From Kitasatospora aureofaciens (lineage in GTDB: Bacteria; Actinomycetota; Actinomycetes; Streptomycetales; Streptomycetaceae): a stretch of 64,000 bases of DNA. The notes under the pieces were generated by a model, which saw only the letters and a program-made list of their open reading frames with translations, ran no database searches and had not been told where the DNA came from. A program made the translations under genes and the position numbers. Positions within the stretch are counted from its first letter, which is position 1, and the number at the start of each line of letters is the position of its first letter. Below are positions 8,608-17,646 of the stretch, piece by piece. The stretch spans positions 124,001 to 188,000 of the forward strand of contig NZ_JAHTKP010000013.1 in assembly GCF_019192735.1 (NCBI RefSeq), written 5' to 3'.

Positions 8608-9284
8608 GGCAGGTCGGAGCGCTGACCCGGTATCACCTTGAGCTGTTGCTGCGCGGGCACACCTGGCTGCCGCCGTTCCTGGCGTACGCGCTGCTGCTGG
8701 TGGTGGGGGTGACGGCGGGAGACCCGCTGCTGGGGGATCTCGGCTACGGCGCGGCGGTGCTGCTGCCGGTGAGCGCCTGGTACGTCCGCAGTGCGCTGAA
8801 CGCCGAGCCGCCGGCCTCGCGGGCCTGCCTGGTCGCGGTGGCGGGGCCGTTCCGGGTCCAGCTGGGCGCACTGGTGGCGGCATTGACGACCGGGCTGGTG
8901 CTGGCGGTGGCCGAGGTGGCGGCCCTGTGGTGGGCGAGCGGGACGGTGGCCAATCCGAAGGTGGACCAGCCGCCGGTCGGAGCGGCCCTGTCGGCCGGGC
9001 TGCTGACGTCGGTGGTCTGCGTGCTGCTCGGGGTGCTGGTCGGGGCGCTGTGCAACCGGCCGGTGCTGACGCGGGCGCAGTACGGCATCCCGGTGGCTCT
9101 GGCGCTCGCGACGGCGGTGCTGGTGGCACCCGGCTCACCGGCGAACACGGCGGTGCGCGGCCTGGCCGACGCCGCCCGGACCGGCCGGGTCGGCCTGCCG
9201 TGGCTCGAACTGCTGTCGGCCGCCGGGCTGCTGGCGGCGGTGGCCGCGGGCACGGCGGCGCTCGCCGGGCGGCGTCCGGAGTGA
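8604..9284 (+). CDS. ABC transporter permease (ABC-2-like)
   Basis: 226 aa with about six hydrophobic helices: LPPFLAYALLLVVGV, YGAAVLLPVSAWYV, LVAALTTGLVLAVAEVAAL, LLTSVVCVLLGVLVGAL, IPVALALATAVLVA and LLSAAGLLAAVAAGTAAL. It starts in an ATGA overlap with the ATPase gene, so translation is coupled. This is the membrane part of the same transporter. The lack of any substrate-binding protein gene suggests export or a self-protection role, which is inference. Confidence 0.75.
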   Translation: MRQVGALTRYHLELLLRGHTWLPPFLAYALLLVVGVTAGDPLLGDLGYGAAVLLPVSAWYVRSALNAEPPASRACLVAVAGPFRVQLGALVAALTTGLVLAVAEVAALWWASGTVANPKVDQPPVGAALSAGLLTSVVCVLLGVLVGALCNRPVLTRAQYGIPVALALATAVLVAPGSPANTAVRGLADAARTGRVGLPWLELLSAAGLLAAVAAGTAALAGRRPE

Positions 9285-9290
9285 CGGCAG

Positions 9291-9320
9291 TTGACGATGA
9301 GGGAAAGAGGCGAGTAGGGC
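9291..9320 (+). promoter_or_regulatory. Candidate promoter for the rodA-like/PBP operon
   Basis: TTGACG (9291-9296), 18 bp, then TAGGGC (9315-9320). A second -10-like TAGAGT lies at 9371-9376. The 9290-9390 stretch is markedly A/T-rich compared with the flanking genes, which fits a promoter region for the gene at 9485. Confidence 0.45.
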
Positions 9321-9484
9321 AATAGCGGACACACCGCAGCGAAGAGCCAATAAATATGGATAGCGCTCGTTAGAGTGACGAACTGGGGCACAGGAGCCGC
9401 CGCACCGGTGCCTGCCGGTCCGCCCCGATCGGCACCCCCGGGCAGTGGCGCCGGGACACCCGCGACCCCCAGGACGGTCCGTCC

Positions 9485-10834
9485 GTGGCGACATCCTCCG
9501 CCGTGACCAGAACCGCCGCCCGGCCCGGCCGGCCGGTGCCGACCAGGCGCACCACCGAACTCGTGCTGGTCCTGGCCGCCGTGCTGCTCGCTGTGTTCGG
9601 CTACATCGAGGTCGGCGTCAACGTGGACGGCACGGTGCCCGCCGACGCCGCCGAGTACGGCGCCGCGCTCGGCGTGCTCGCCCTGGCGGCGCACGCCGTC
9701 GTCCGGTGGCGGGCACGGTACGCGGACCCGCTGCTGCTGCCGATCGCGGTGCTGCTCAACGGGATCGGGCTGGTGGTGATCTACCGGCTCGACCGGGCCA
9801 CCGCGGGCCGGAGCGCGGCCCCCACCCAGCTGCTCTGGTCCGGCCTCGGGGTGGCGCTGTTCATCGCGGTGGTGCTGATGGTGCGCGACCACCGGCGGCT
9901 CCGGCGGTACGCGTACGTCGGGGCGCTGGCGGCGCTGGTCCTGCTGGTGCTGCCGATCTTCTTCCCGCCGGTGTACGGCGCGCGGATCTGGATCGTCATC
10001 GGGCCGCTCTCCTTCCAGCCGGGGGAGTTCGCCAAGATCCTGCTGGCCGTCTTCTTCGCCGCCTACCTGGCGGTGCACCGGGACGCGCTCGCGCTCACCG
10101 GGCGGCGGGTCTGGCGCTGGCAGCTGCCGCGCGGGCGGGTGTTCGGCCCGGTGCTGCTGATCTGGGCGGCGTTCGTCGGCGTCCTGGTGCTGGAGACGGA
10201 CCTCGGGATGTCCCTGCTGTACTTCGGCCTGTTCGTGGTGATGCTGTACGTGGCCACCGCGCGCACCGGGTGGATCGCGATCGGGCTGGCGCTGGCGGCG
10301 CTCGGCACGGTGACGGTCGGCTGGCTCTCGCCGCACGTGCACAGCCGGCTGACGGACTGGCTGGATCCGCTCGGCTCGATCGCGGCCGGCAAGGGCGCCA
10401 ACCAGATCGCCCAGTCGCTGTTCGCCTTCGCGTGGGGCGGGGAGTTGGGCACCGGGCTGGGCAACGGGCACTCGATGCTGATCGGGTTCGCCGCCAAGTC
10501 CGACTTCATCCTCGCGACGATCGGTGAGGAGCTGGGCCTGACCGGGCTGATCGCGCTGTTCCTGCTGTACGCGCTGCTGATCTCGCGGGGGTTCCGGACG
10601 GGCATCGCGCTGCGCGACCCGTTCGGGCGATTGCTGGCGATCGGGCTGGCCGCGATCGTCGGCCTGCAGGTGTTCGTGGTGGCGGGCGGGGTGCTGGCGC
10701 TGATCCCGCTGACCGGGATGACCCTGCCGTTCGTCGCCCAGGGCGGCTCCTCGGTGGTGACCAACTGGATCATCGTCGCGCTGCTGGTGAGGATGAGCGA
10801 CATCGCCCGCCGACCGGCCCCCGAGGAGGCCTGA
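9485..10834 (+). CDS. FtsW/RodA/SpoVE-family peptidoglycan glycosyltransferase
   Basis: 449 aa, a SEDS-family protein with about ten membrane helices. Diagnostic features are PIFFPPVYGARIWIVIGPLSFQPGEFAKI, the large external loop with the conserved Asp region (SRLTDWLDPLGS), and the C-terminal GMTLPFVAQGGSSVVTNW. SEDS proteins polymerise lipid II outside the membrane and work with a class B PBP. Here the partner gene overlaps by one base (TGATG at 10832-10836). Streptomyces has several rodA/ftsW paralogues; this pair beside an amino-acid permease is not the pknB-linked copy. The GTG start at 9485 has no strong ribosome binding site, and the Met codons downstream are too late. Confidence 0.9.
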   Translation: MATSSAVTRTAARPGRPVPTRRTTELVLVLAAVLLAVFGYIEVGVNVDGTVPADAAEYGAALGVLALAAHAVVRWRARYADPLLLPIAVLLNGIGLVVIYRLDRATAGRSAAPTQLLWSGLGVALFIAVVLMVRDHRRLRRYAYVGALAALVLLVLPIFFPPVYGARIWIVIGPLSFQPGEFAKILLAVFFAAYLAVHRDALALTGRRVWRWQLPRGRVFGPVLLIWAAFVGVLVLETDLGMSLLYFGLFVVMLYVATARTGWIAIGLALAALGTVTVGWLSPHVHSRLTDWLDPLGSIAAGKGANQIAQSLFAFAWGGELGTGLGNGHSMLIGFAAKSDFILATIGEELGLTGLIALFLLYALLISRGFRTGIALRDPFGRLLAIGLAAIVGLQVFVVAGGVLALIPLTGMTLPFVAQGGSSVVTNWIIVALLVRMSDIARRPAPEEA

Positions 10835-12342
10835 TGGCGCGCATCCGTCCCCGGGGCAATGGACCGCAGGGGCTGCCGGGCATCTCCGTCACCGGCCGGC
10901 GCGCCGGCACCTTCTGCCTGCTGCTGATCGCGACGCTCTGCGTCCAGGCCACCCGGGTGCAGGTGTTCGAGGCCAAGGAGCTGGACCACAACAGCGCCAA
11001 CCAGCGGCTCACCATCGAGCGGTACTCGCAGCCGCGCGGGAACATCCTGGTCGGCGCGGATCCCGTCACCGGTTCGGTGCCCACCGGCGGCCGGTACGAC
11101 TACAAGCGCTCCTACACCGACGGTCCGATGTACGCGGCCGTCACGGGCTTCGCCTCGCAGGCGTACGGCAACACGCAGCTGGAGGGGACCGAGGACGACC
11201 TGCTGACCGGCACCGACGGCCGGCTGGCCAGTTGGGCGGTCTGGAACGCCCTCGCGCGGAAGCAGAACCCCGGCGGCGACGTCTACACCACCCTCGACCG
11301 GGCCGCCCAGGAGGCGGCGATGCGCGGGCTCGGGAGCCAGAAGGGCGCGGTCGCCGCGATCGAGCCGGCCACCGGGCGGATCCTGGCGCTGGCCAGTACC
11401 CCGTCGTACGACCCGGGGAGCTTCGCCGGCTACTCCTCGGCGGACCAGACGGCCTGGAACCGGCTCCAGACCGACACCGACCAGCCGATGCTCAACCGGG
11501 CGCTGCGGCAGACCTACCCGCCCGGCTCGACCTTCAAGGTCGTCACGGCCGCCGCCGCGCTGGCCGACGGGATCGTCACCGACATCGACGCGCCGACCGA
11601 CGCGCCGTCCCCGTACGTCATGCCGGGGACGACGACGCCGCTGGTCAACGCCACCTCGGCCTGCGACAGGCCCGGGCTGTCGTTGGACACCGCGATGGTC
11701 CTGAGCTGCAACAGCGTGCTCGGCTACCTGGGGGTGCAGACCGGACTGGACCGGATGGTGGGGATGGCCGCGAGCTTCGGCTTCAACGACGGCCGTCTCG
11801 ACATGCCGGTGCGGCCGGCGCGGTCCAACTTCGACACGAAGATGAACCAGTCGCAGGTGGCGCTCTCGTCGATCGGGCAGTTCGACACGGCGGCCACCCC
11901 GCTGGTGATGGCGATGGTCGCGGCCGGGGTCGCCAACAACGGCACGGTGATGCGTCCACAGCTTGTGGACAAGCTGACGAAGAGCGATGGCGCCGTCGTG
12001 CAGCTGATGAAGCCGGCCGTCTACAAGCGGGCGATGACCCCGGAGGTTGCCGGGCAGGTGCAGACGCTGATGACCGACGTGGTGGAGGACGGCACCGGCC
12101 GCAACGCCCGGATCGGGGGCGCGGTGGTCGGCGGGAAGACCGGCACCGCGCAGCACGGGGTGGACAACAGCGGGACGCCGTACGCCTGGTTCATCTCCTG
12201 GGCGAAGCCGGCCGGCTCGACCGCGGTGCCGCCGGTCGCGGTGGCCGTGGTGATCGCGGACAGTGACGCCACGGACGTCACCGGTGGCGGGCTGGCGGCG
12301 CCGATCGCCCGTTCGGTGATGCAGGCGGTGCTCGGGCGGTGA
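10834..12342 (+). CDS. Class B penicillin-binding protein (PbpA-like D,D-transpeptidase)
   Basis: 502 aa. One N-terminal membrane helix (about residues 25-45) is followed by a short dimerisation domain beginning ERYSQPRGNILV and then the transpeptidase domain. The catalytic motifs are all present: S232-x-x-K (PPGSTFKVV), S291-C-N and K435-T-G (GGKTGTAQ). It cross-links peptidoglycan peptides on the outer face and is the partner of the SEDS protein whose stop codon it overlaps by 1 nt. Length and order match the PbpA/RodA pairs of actinobacteria. Confidence 0.92.
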   Translation: MARIRPRGNGPQGLPGISVTGRRAGTFCLLLIATLCVQATRVQVFEAKELDHNSANQRLTIERYSQPRGNILVGADPVTGSVPTGGRYDYKRSYTDGPMYAAVTGFASQAYGNTQLEGTEDDLLTGTDGRLASWAVWNALARKQNPGGDVYTTLDRAAQEAAMRGLGSQKGAVAAIEPATGRILALASTPSYDPGSFAGYSSADQTAWNRLQTDTDQPMLNRALRQTYPPGSTFKVVTAAAALADGIVTDIDAPTDAPSPYVMPGTTTPLVNATSACDRPGLSLDTAMVLSCNSVLGYLGVQTGLDRMVGMAASFGFNDGRLDMPVRPARSNFDTKMNQSQVALSSIGQFDTAATPLVMAMVAAGVANNGTVMRPQLVDKLTKSDGAVVQLMKPAVYKRAMTPEVAGQVQTLMTDVVEDGTGRNARIGGAVVGGKTGTAQHGVDNSGTPYAWFISWAKPAGSTAVPPVAVAVVIADSDATDVTGGGLAAPIARSVMQAVLGR

Positions 12343-12601
12343 TCCGGCGGTGATCCGGCTCGCCGCCGCTGAGCTGCTGCTTTAGCCGCCGGGCGGCAGA
12401 TCCGCCGTCTGCGAAGTGTCCGGTTTGTACTGGCTTATTCGCCGATTCGTACAATGCGCGCATCGGGACTGTTCGTTTGCGACACTGGTGCATTCGCGCG
12501 GTACTGTCCCATCTTTGTTCGGTTGGTCCCCGATGACACCCCGTCAGGCGTCGGGTGACCGGCCGCTAGGACACCCTCCCCCGCCTAGAAGGACCGCAGT
12601 T

Positions 12602-14092
12602 TTGGCCAGCAACATCGGTGCGCGTCTGCTGCGACGCAAGCCCGTCTCGTCACTGATCGCCGAGAGCGAGGGCCGGGACAGTCTCCCGGCCGGCGCGCCC
12701 GAGGAGGGTGGGCGCTCAGGCATCCACCTGCGCCGCTCCATCGGCCTCTGGCAGCTGTCCTCGATCGGCATCGGCGCCACCATCGGCACCGGCATCTTCT
12801 TCGTGCTCAACACGGCGGTGCCGTCGGCCGGCCCGGCCGTCATCCTGTCCTTCGTGATCGCCGCGGTCACGGCCGGCCTCACCGCGCTCTGCTACGCCGA
12901 GATGGCCTCCGCGATCCCGGTCTCCGGCTCCTCGTACTCCTACGCCTACGCGACCCTCGGCGAGGGCGTCGCCTTCGGCGTCGGCATCTGCCTGCTGATG
13001 GAGTACGGGGTCTCGGCCTCCGCGATCGCGGTGAGCTGGGCCGAGTACCTCAACAAGTTCCTCGACCTGGCCTTCGGGGTCGAGATCCCCGAGCAACTGT
13101 CGGGCGCGCCGGACGGCACCCACTGGTTCAACCTGCCGGCGCTGCTGCTGGTCGCCATGGTCTGCTTCCTGCTGGTCCGCGGTGTCAGCGAGTCGGTGAA
13201 GGTCAACGCGGCCATGGTCGGGATCAAGATCCTCATCCTGGTGCTGTTCGTCGGCGTCGCGCTGACCGGCTTCCACTCCGGCAACCTGACCCCGTTCATG
13301 CCGCTCGGCATCGGCGGCGTGCAGGTCGCGGCGTCCAGCATCTTCTTCTCGTTCATCGGCCTGGACGCCGTGTCCACCGCCGGTGAGGAGGTCAAGAACC
13401 CCCGCCGGACCCTGCCGTTGGCGATCATCATCTCGCTGGTCGTGGTGACCCTGCTCTACATCCTGGTCGCCCTGGCCGGCATCGGCGCCCAGCCCTGGCA
13501 GAAGTTCGGCGGCCAGGAGGCCGGCCTCGCCCAGATCCTCCAGGACATCACCGGCCAGAGCTGGCCCGCGATGGTCTTCGCGGTCGGCGCGATCATCTCG
13601 ATCTTCAGCATCACCCTCGTGGTGATCTACGGCCAGACCCGCATCCTCTACTCGATGGGCCGCGACGGCATGCTGCCCAAGCGCTTCGCCCAGCTCTCGC
13701 CGCGCACCGGCACCCCGGTCTGGAACACCATCGTGGTCGGCGTCGGTGTGGGCGTGCTGGCCGCGTTCATCCCGCTGAAAACCCTGGCCGACATCACCAG
13801 CCTCGGGACGCTCATCGCCTTCTCGGTCGTCTCGATCGGCGTGATCATCCTGCGCCGCACCCAGCCCGACCTGCCGCGCGGCTTCCGGGTGCCCGGCTAC
13901 CCGGTCGTCCCGCTGCTCAGCGTCGGCTTCTGCGGCTACCTGATCACCGGCCTGCACGCCGACACCTTCCGGGCCGGGGCGATCGCCCTCGCCGTCGCCG
14001 TGGTCGTCTACTTCGGCTACAGCATCAAGCACTCCAAGCTGGAGCGGCAGGCGGAGCAGCCGGCCGTCCCGGCCGACAGCACGACCGGCTGA
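12602..14092 (+). CDS. APC-superfamily cationic amino acid permease
   Basis: 496 aa with about 12-13 membrane helices. The first is preceded by the family's LRRSIGLWQLSSIGIGATIGTGIF motif (G-A-x-I-G-T-G-I-F, substrate carboxyl binding), followed by CYAEMASAIPVSGSSYSYAY and later FSFIGLDAVSTAGEEVKNPRRTLP. These mark the CAT branch of the APC superfamily, amino acid/proton symporters of the plasma membrane. A TTG start at 12602 is proposed because AGAAGGA lies about 9 nt upstream. An upstream ATG in frame at 12416 would add a non-conserved leader. The gap 12343-12601 (about 260 nt) carries the promoter and is partly A/T-rich; no attenuator or T-box could be recognised. Confidence 0.85.
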   Translation: MASNIGARLLRRKPVSSLIAESEGRDSLPAGAPEEGGRSGIHLRRSIGLWQLSSIGIGATIGTGIFFVLNTAVPSAGPAVILSFVIAAVTAGLTALCYAEMASAIPVSGSSYSYAYATLGEGVAFGVGICLLMEYGVSASAIAVSWAEYLNKFLDLAFGVEIPEQLSGAPDGTHWFNLPALLLVAMVCFLLVRGVSESVKVNAAMVGIKILILVLFVGVALTGFHSGNLTPFMPLGIGGVQVAASSIFFSFIGLDAVSTAGEEVKNPRRTLPLAIIISLVVVTLLYILVALAGIGAQPWQKFGGQEAGLAQILQDITGQSWPAMVFAVGAIISIFSITLVVIYGQTRILYSMGRDGMLPKRFAQLSPRTGTPVWNTIVVGVGVGVLAAFIPLKTLADITSLGTLIAFSVVSIGVIILRRTQPDLPRGFRVPGYPVVPLLSVGFCGYLITGLHADTFRAGAIALAVAVVVYFGYSIKHSKLERQAEQPAVPADSTTG

Positions 14093-14112
14093 GACCGGAA
14101 ACGTCCGCACGC

Positions 14113-14150
14113 GAAGGGCCGCCGATCGGTACGACACCGGGCGGCCCTTC
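14113..14150 (+). terminator. Terminator after the permease gene
   Basis: GAAGGGCCGCC and GGCGGCCCTTC form an 11-bp perfect stem with a 16-nt loop, 20 nt past the stop codon. Confidence 0.75.
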
Positions 14151-14208
14151 CCGTGTCACCTGGGACTCTCCGCCGGTCCCGGTGGCGACAGCGCCCGGCC
14201 CCCACCCC

Positions 14209-14214
14209 TAACCT
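14209..14214 (+). promoter_or_regulatory. Leaderless-type -10 element of the 14221 gene
   Basis: TAACCT followed by 6 nt and the ATG at 14221, with no Shine-Dalgarno sequence. Confidence 0.4.
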
Positions 14215-14220
14215 TCCACC

Positions 14221-15639
14221 ATGGTGAGCACCCGCACGCCCGGCTTCGCCCGTCCGCGCGGCCGGTTCACCGGCCGGACCAGAACGCCGGCCGCCCCGAC
14301 CTCCGTCCCGCCCTCCAGACCCGGCCGCCAGCTGCGCGGCCTGGTCTCCCGGGCCGTCCCCCGTCAGCGTGGCGAGAGCACGTTCCCGCCCACGCCCGAT
14401 CGGCTGAATCCCTCCCGACTCGCCTCCCTGCGCAGCGTCCAACTGCTCGGCTGCGCCATCGCGGCCGGCTGGGCGGCGGCCTTCCCGCTCGTTTCCGACC
14501 TGCCCAACCAGCGCCTCTGGGGCACCATCGCGGCCCCCGCGTACGCCCTCGCCGGGCTGCTCTGCCTGGCCCTCCCGCGCCGCTACGCGGCCCGCTCCGC
14601 CGCCGCGGTCGCCCTGACCGGGGCCGTCCTCGTGCCGCTCGCGCTCCTCGCCTTCCAGGGCCGCCACCAGTCCGAGGTGATGGTGGTCGAACGCTCGGCG
14701 CACCTGCTGCTCACCACCGGCAGCCCCTACCTGCAGCACCCCGTGGTGGTCACCGACTACAACCCGTACCTGCCGGCGATGACCCTGTTCGGGATGCCGC
14801 GCCAGCTGCTCGGCAGCGGCGACGCCCTGACCCGTGTCGCCGGGGACGCCCGGATCTGGTTCGCGCTCACCTTCCTCGTCTGCCTGCTGGCCAGCTGGCG
14901 GCTGCTGAGGCCGTCCCGAGACCGCGCCCCGCTGCTGCCGCTCGCCGTGCTCACCGCCTCGCCGCTGATAGCCCTCGCTCTCGCGGTCGGCGGGGTCGAC
15001 CTGCCGCTGATCGGCGTCTGCTGCCTCGCCATGGCGCTCGCCGAGCGTGACCGCACCGTCGGCGCGGGCCTGGTCCTCGCCCTCGCCTGCACCCTCAAGT
15101 GGACGGCCTGGCCCGCGCTGCCGGTCGCCGTCCTGCTGCTGTGGCGGCTGTACGGGCGGCGCCCGGCCGCCCGGACCGGGCTGATCGCGGTCGGCGCGAG
15201 CCTGGCCGTGATCCTGCCGTCCGCGCTGACCAGGGCGGACGCGCTGCGCGAGCAGGTGGTGCGCTTCCCGCTCGGGCTGACCGCGATCCGCACCCCGGCG
15301 GGCAGCCCGCTGCCAGGCAAGGTCCTGGCCGGCTTCGGGCCGACCGGGCACACCGTCTCGCTGACGCTGATGACCCTGGGCGGGGTCGCGGTGGCGATCT
15401 GGCTGGTGGCCCGGCCGCCGGTGTCCGCGATCGGCGCCGCCGACCTGCTGGCCGCCGGGCTGGCGATCGCCTTCATGCTGGCCCCGGCCGGGCGGTTCGG
15501 GTACCTGGCGCTGCCGGTGGTCCTGGTGATCTGGCCCCGGCTGGCGGTCCGGCGCTGGACCCGTCGGCCGGCGGTCCCGGATCGCCGAGGGCCGGGAAGC
15601 AGGCCGGACAGGCCGGAACCCGCCCTGCCGCGAGGCTGA
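14221..15639 (+). CDS. GT87/DUF2029-like polytopic membrane protein
   Basis: 472 aa. A long Arg/Pro-rich cytoplasmic N-terminus (about 75 aa) precedes about ten membrane helices. After the helix LALLAFQGRHQ comes the loop EVMVVERSAHLLLTTGSPY...YNPYLPAMTLFGMP, which resembles the first external loop of GT87 GT-C enzymes (acidic residue, then the SPY and YNPYLP elements). The match is weaker than for the 1835 gene, so the function is assigned only to the superfamily. It is probably a polyprenyl-phosphate-sugar-dependent transferase of the envelope. It stands between the permease terminator and a convergent PBP gene. The ATG at 14221 is supported by a leaderless-type -10. Confidence 0.7.
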   Translation: MVSTRTPGFARPRGRFTGRTRTPAAPTSVPPSRPGRQLRGLVSRAVPRQRGESTFPPTPDRLNPSRLASLRSVQLLGCAIAAGWAAAFPLVSDLPNQRLWGTIAAPAYALAGLLCLALPRRYAARSAAAVALTGAVLVPLALLAFQGRHQSEVMVVERSAHLLLTTGSPYLQHPVVVTDYNPYLPAMTLFGMPRQLLGSGDALTRVAGDARIWFALTFLVCLLASWRLLRPSRDRAPLLPLAVLTASPLIALALAVGGVDLPLIGVCCLAMALAERDRTVGAGLVLALACTLKWTAWPALPVAVLLLWRLYGRRPAARTGLIAVGASLAVILPSALTRADALREQVVRFPLGLTAIRTPAGSPLPGKVLAGFGPTGHTVSLTLMTLGGVAVAIWLVARPPVSAIGAADLLAAGLAIAFMLAPAGRFGYLALPVVLVIWPRLAVRRWTRRPAVPDRRGPGSRPDRPEPALPRG

Positions 15640-15659
15640 GCGGGCTCCGGGGGGGGGGC

Positions 15660-17438
15660 TTACCGGTTGCCGAACGCCTTGAGGAGGGAGGCGACGGCCG
15701 GCCCGGCCGCGTCGACGCCGTGGCCGCCGCCCTGCACCTCGGCCGCGACCGCGATGTTGCCCCGGAAGGCGGTGAACCAGCTGTTGGTGGTGGACGCGCC
15801 GGCGACCTCGGCGGAGCCGGTCTTGGCGCCCGCGTTGTCGGTGATCCCGGCCATCACGTCCTTGGCCGTGCCGCCGGTGGCGGTGGCGTTCATCATCGCG
15901 CGCAGCTTGCCGGCGACGTCCGGCGAGATCTGGCGGGCCGCCGTCTGCTGCGGCAGGCCGGCGACCAGGATGGGCTGCTTGAACGCGCCGCTCTGGACGG
16001 TCGCGGTGATCGAGGCGATGGCCAGCGGGTTCATCTGGACCTTGCCCTGGCCGATGTAGTTCATGGCCTGCTCGTCCTTGCTGCCCGGGGTCGGCGGCAC
16101 CTTGCCGTCGGCGTTCGGCAGGCCGGTCTTCCACTCCAGGCCGATGCCGTAGACGTCCTTGGCGGTGGCGGACAGCGTCTCGGGCTTCAGGCTGGTCAGG
16201 CCCTGATTGATGAAGGCCGTGTTGCAGGACACCATGAAGTCCTGCTGGAGCGTGTTGTTCGGGAAGGCGCCCGGGAAGTCGTTCGGGATCGCCACCGGGT
16301 TGCTGCTCTTCTCCGGGCAGGCCACCACGGTGTCCGGGTTGACGCCGGCCTCCAGCAGGGCCGTCGAGGTGACGATCTTCATGGTCGAGCCGGGCGCGAG
16401 CAGGCCGGCGAAGGCCCGGTTCTGGCCGTTGGCCGGGGCGTTGGCGAAGGCCAGCACCTGGCCGGTGCTCGGCTCGATCGCGACGATGGAACCGGACTTG
16501 CCGCCCAGGTCGGTCATCGCCTTCTCGGCGGCGGCCTGGATCGCGTTGTCGATGGTCACCTTGAACGGCTTGCCCGGCTTGGGCTCGACGATGGTGAACA
16601 GCTTGTCGGCGGCGGTCTTGCCGGCCGGGTCGCTGATCACCACCGCGCTGCCCGCGTCCTGGTCCTTGTTCGGGTCCGGCGGCAGCAGCTTGTGGGCGTT
16701 GTCCTGCAGGGTGGAGATCAGCGCCGGGGTGAGCGAGGCGCCGGACAGCGGCTTGCCGTTGCGGTCCACCACGGTGGACGGCGGGGCGAAGACCTGCTGG
16801 GTGGCGATCGTCTCGTTCCCGGACAGGTGCGGGTGGATCACCGTCGGCGCCCAGTGCACGGCCGGGGTGTCGTCGCTCATCTTCACGACGCTCAGGAAGC
16901 CGTTGTAGTCCCAGACCCGGCTGGTGCCCGCGAACTCGGCGCGCGCCTTGAAGCCCATCAGCACGCCGGCGGGCGCGGGCGTGGCGGAGGCGGACGGCGA
17001 GTCGGTCGCGCCGGGGGTGCCGGTGGCCGAGGGCGTCGCCGAGGCGGAGGCCCCGGCGGACGGCTTGGCGGCCGGGGTGGGGGTGCCGGTGGCCGAGGCG
17101 AAGGCCTGCGGGGTGGCCGGGCCGGCCGGGGCCAGCGTCAGCGCGCTCGGCTTCACCTGGTCCCGGAAGGCGGTCAGCGCGGTGGTGGCCGCCGCCGGGT
17201 CGTCGGTCAGCGAGGCGGCCTTCGCCACGTCGCCGGCCGCCCAGGCCGCCAGGAAGTCCTTCGCGCCGTTCGCCGCCTGGTCGGCGGAGGGCGGTTCGGC
17301 GACCACCGTCCGGGGCTTCTTGGCCGAGGACGACGAGTCGCCGGAGCCGCCGACCAGGCTGTACGCCCCGTAGCCGCCGCCCGCGAGCACGACGACGGAC
17401 ACGCCGGTGATGATGCCGATCTTCGCGCCTCTGCGCAT
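15660..17438 (-). CDS. Class B penicillin-binding protein with NTF2-like MecA_N region
   Basis: 592 aa. An N-terminal anchor helix (IGIITGVSVVVLAGGGYGAY) is followed by an NTF2-like MecA_N-type region (DQAANGAKDFLAAWAAGDVAKAASLTDDP), a PBP dimerisation segment and a C-terminal transpeptidase domain. The catalytic motifs are S351-T-M-K, S404-C-N and K539-T-G. The MecA_N type occurs in low-affinity PBPs; resistance is not implied here. A Pro/Ala/Thr/Ser low-complexity insert lies at about residues 118-160. It is a periplasm-facing D,D-transpeptidase for peptidoglycan. The ATG at 17438 opens the anchor helix; longer in-frame extensions upstream run into a tandem repeat. It follows the PMT gene on the same strand and may receive O-mannosylation, a guess from context. 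Confidence 0.88.
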   Translation of the reverse strand: MRRGAKIGIITGVSVVVLAGGGYGAYSLVGGSGDSSSSAKKPRTVVAEPPSADQAANGAKDFLAAWAAGDVAKAASLTDDPAAATTALTAFRDQVKPSALTLAPAGPATPQAFASATGTPTPAAKPSAGASASATPSATGTPGATDSPSASATPAPAGVLMGFKARAEFAGTSRVWDYNGFLSVVKMSDDTPAVHWAPTVIHPHLSGNETIATQQVFAPPSTVVDRNGKPLSGASLTPALISTLQDNAHKLLPPDPNKDQDAGSAVVISDPAGKTAADKLFTIVEPKPGKPFKVTIDNAIQAAAEKAMTDLGGKSGSIVAIEPSTGQVLAFANAPANGQNRAFAGLLAPGSTMKIVTSTALLEAGVNPDTVVACPEKSSNPVAIPNDFPGAFPNNTLQQDFMVSCNTAFINQGLTSLKPETLSATAKDVYGIGLEWKTGLPNADGKVPPTPGSKDEQAMNYIGQGKVQMNPLAIASITATVQSGAFKQPILVAGLPQQTAARQISPDVAGKLRAMMNATATGGTAKDVMAGITDNAGAKTGSAEVAGASTTNSWFTAFRGNIAVAAEVQGGGHGVDAAGPAVASLLKAFGNR

Positions 17439-17556
17439 GGTGCTGCTCCCCCAAGGGTCTGGCGACTGGACGCAGCCGACCGGGGCCGGCAACGCGGTAC
17501 AAGGATCCACCCTAGGCAGGCGCAGTCGGTACGCCGACGAAACGCCCGGCAGTTGT

Positions 17557-17622
17557 GACGGTTCTGGTACGTGTCGCGCACCGTATATGGACGGCTCTGG
17601 TACGTGTCGCACACCGCATACG
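17557..17622. repeat. 33-bp tandem repeat between pmt and the PBP gene
   Basis: Two copies of a 33-bp unit (17557-17589 and 17590-17622), differing at five positions, plus the start of a third (GACGG at 17623). Each has the core CTGGTACGTGTCGC. It lies 3' of the pmt stop codon and about 120 nt upstream of the PBP start, so it could affect the PBP transcript leader. Confidence 0.85.
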
Positions 17623-17646
17623 GACGGTCCGCGCCCCCGCGGGTGG

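Noticed and set aside
12416-12601. Upstream extension of the permease gene (ATG at 12416).
   Set aside because: The extension translates to a non-conserved, Cys/Arg-rich stretch, while TTG at 12602 has AGAAGGA at correct distance and gives the family start.
12343-12601. Searched for a T-box or other riboswitch upstream of the amino-acid permease.
   Set aside because: No T-box consensus (TGGNACCGCG-type) or terminator/antiterminator pair could be found by eye.
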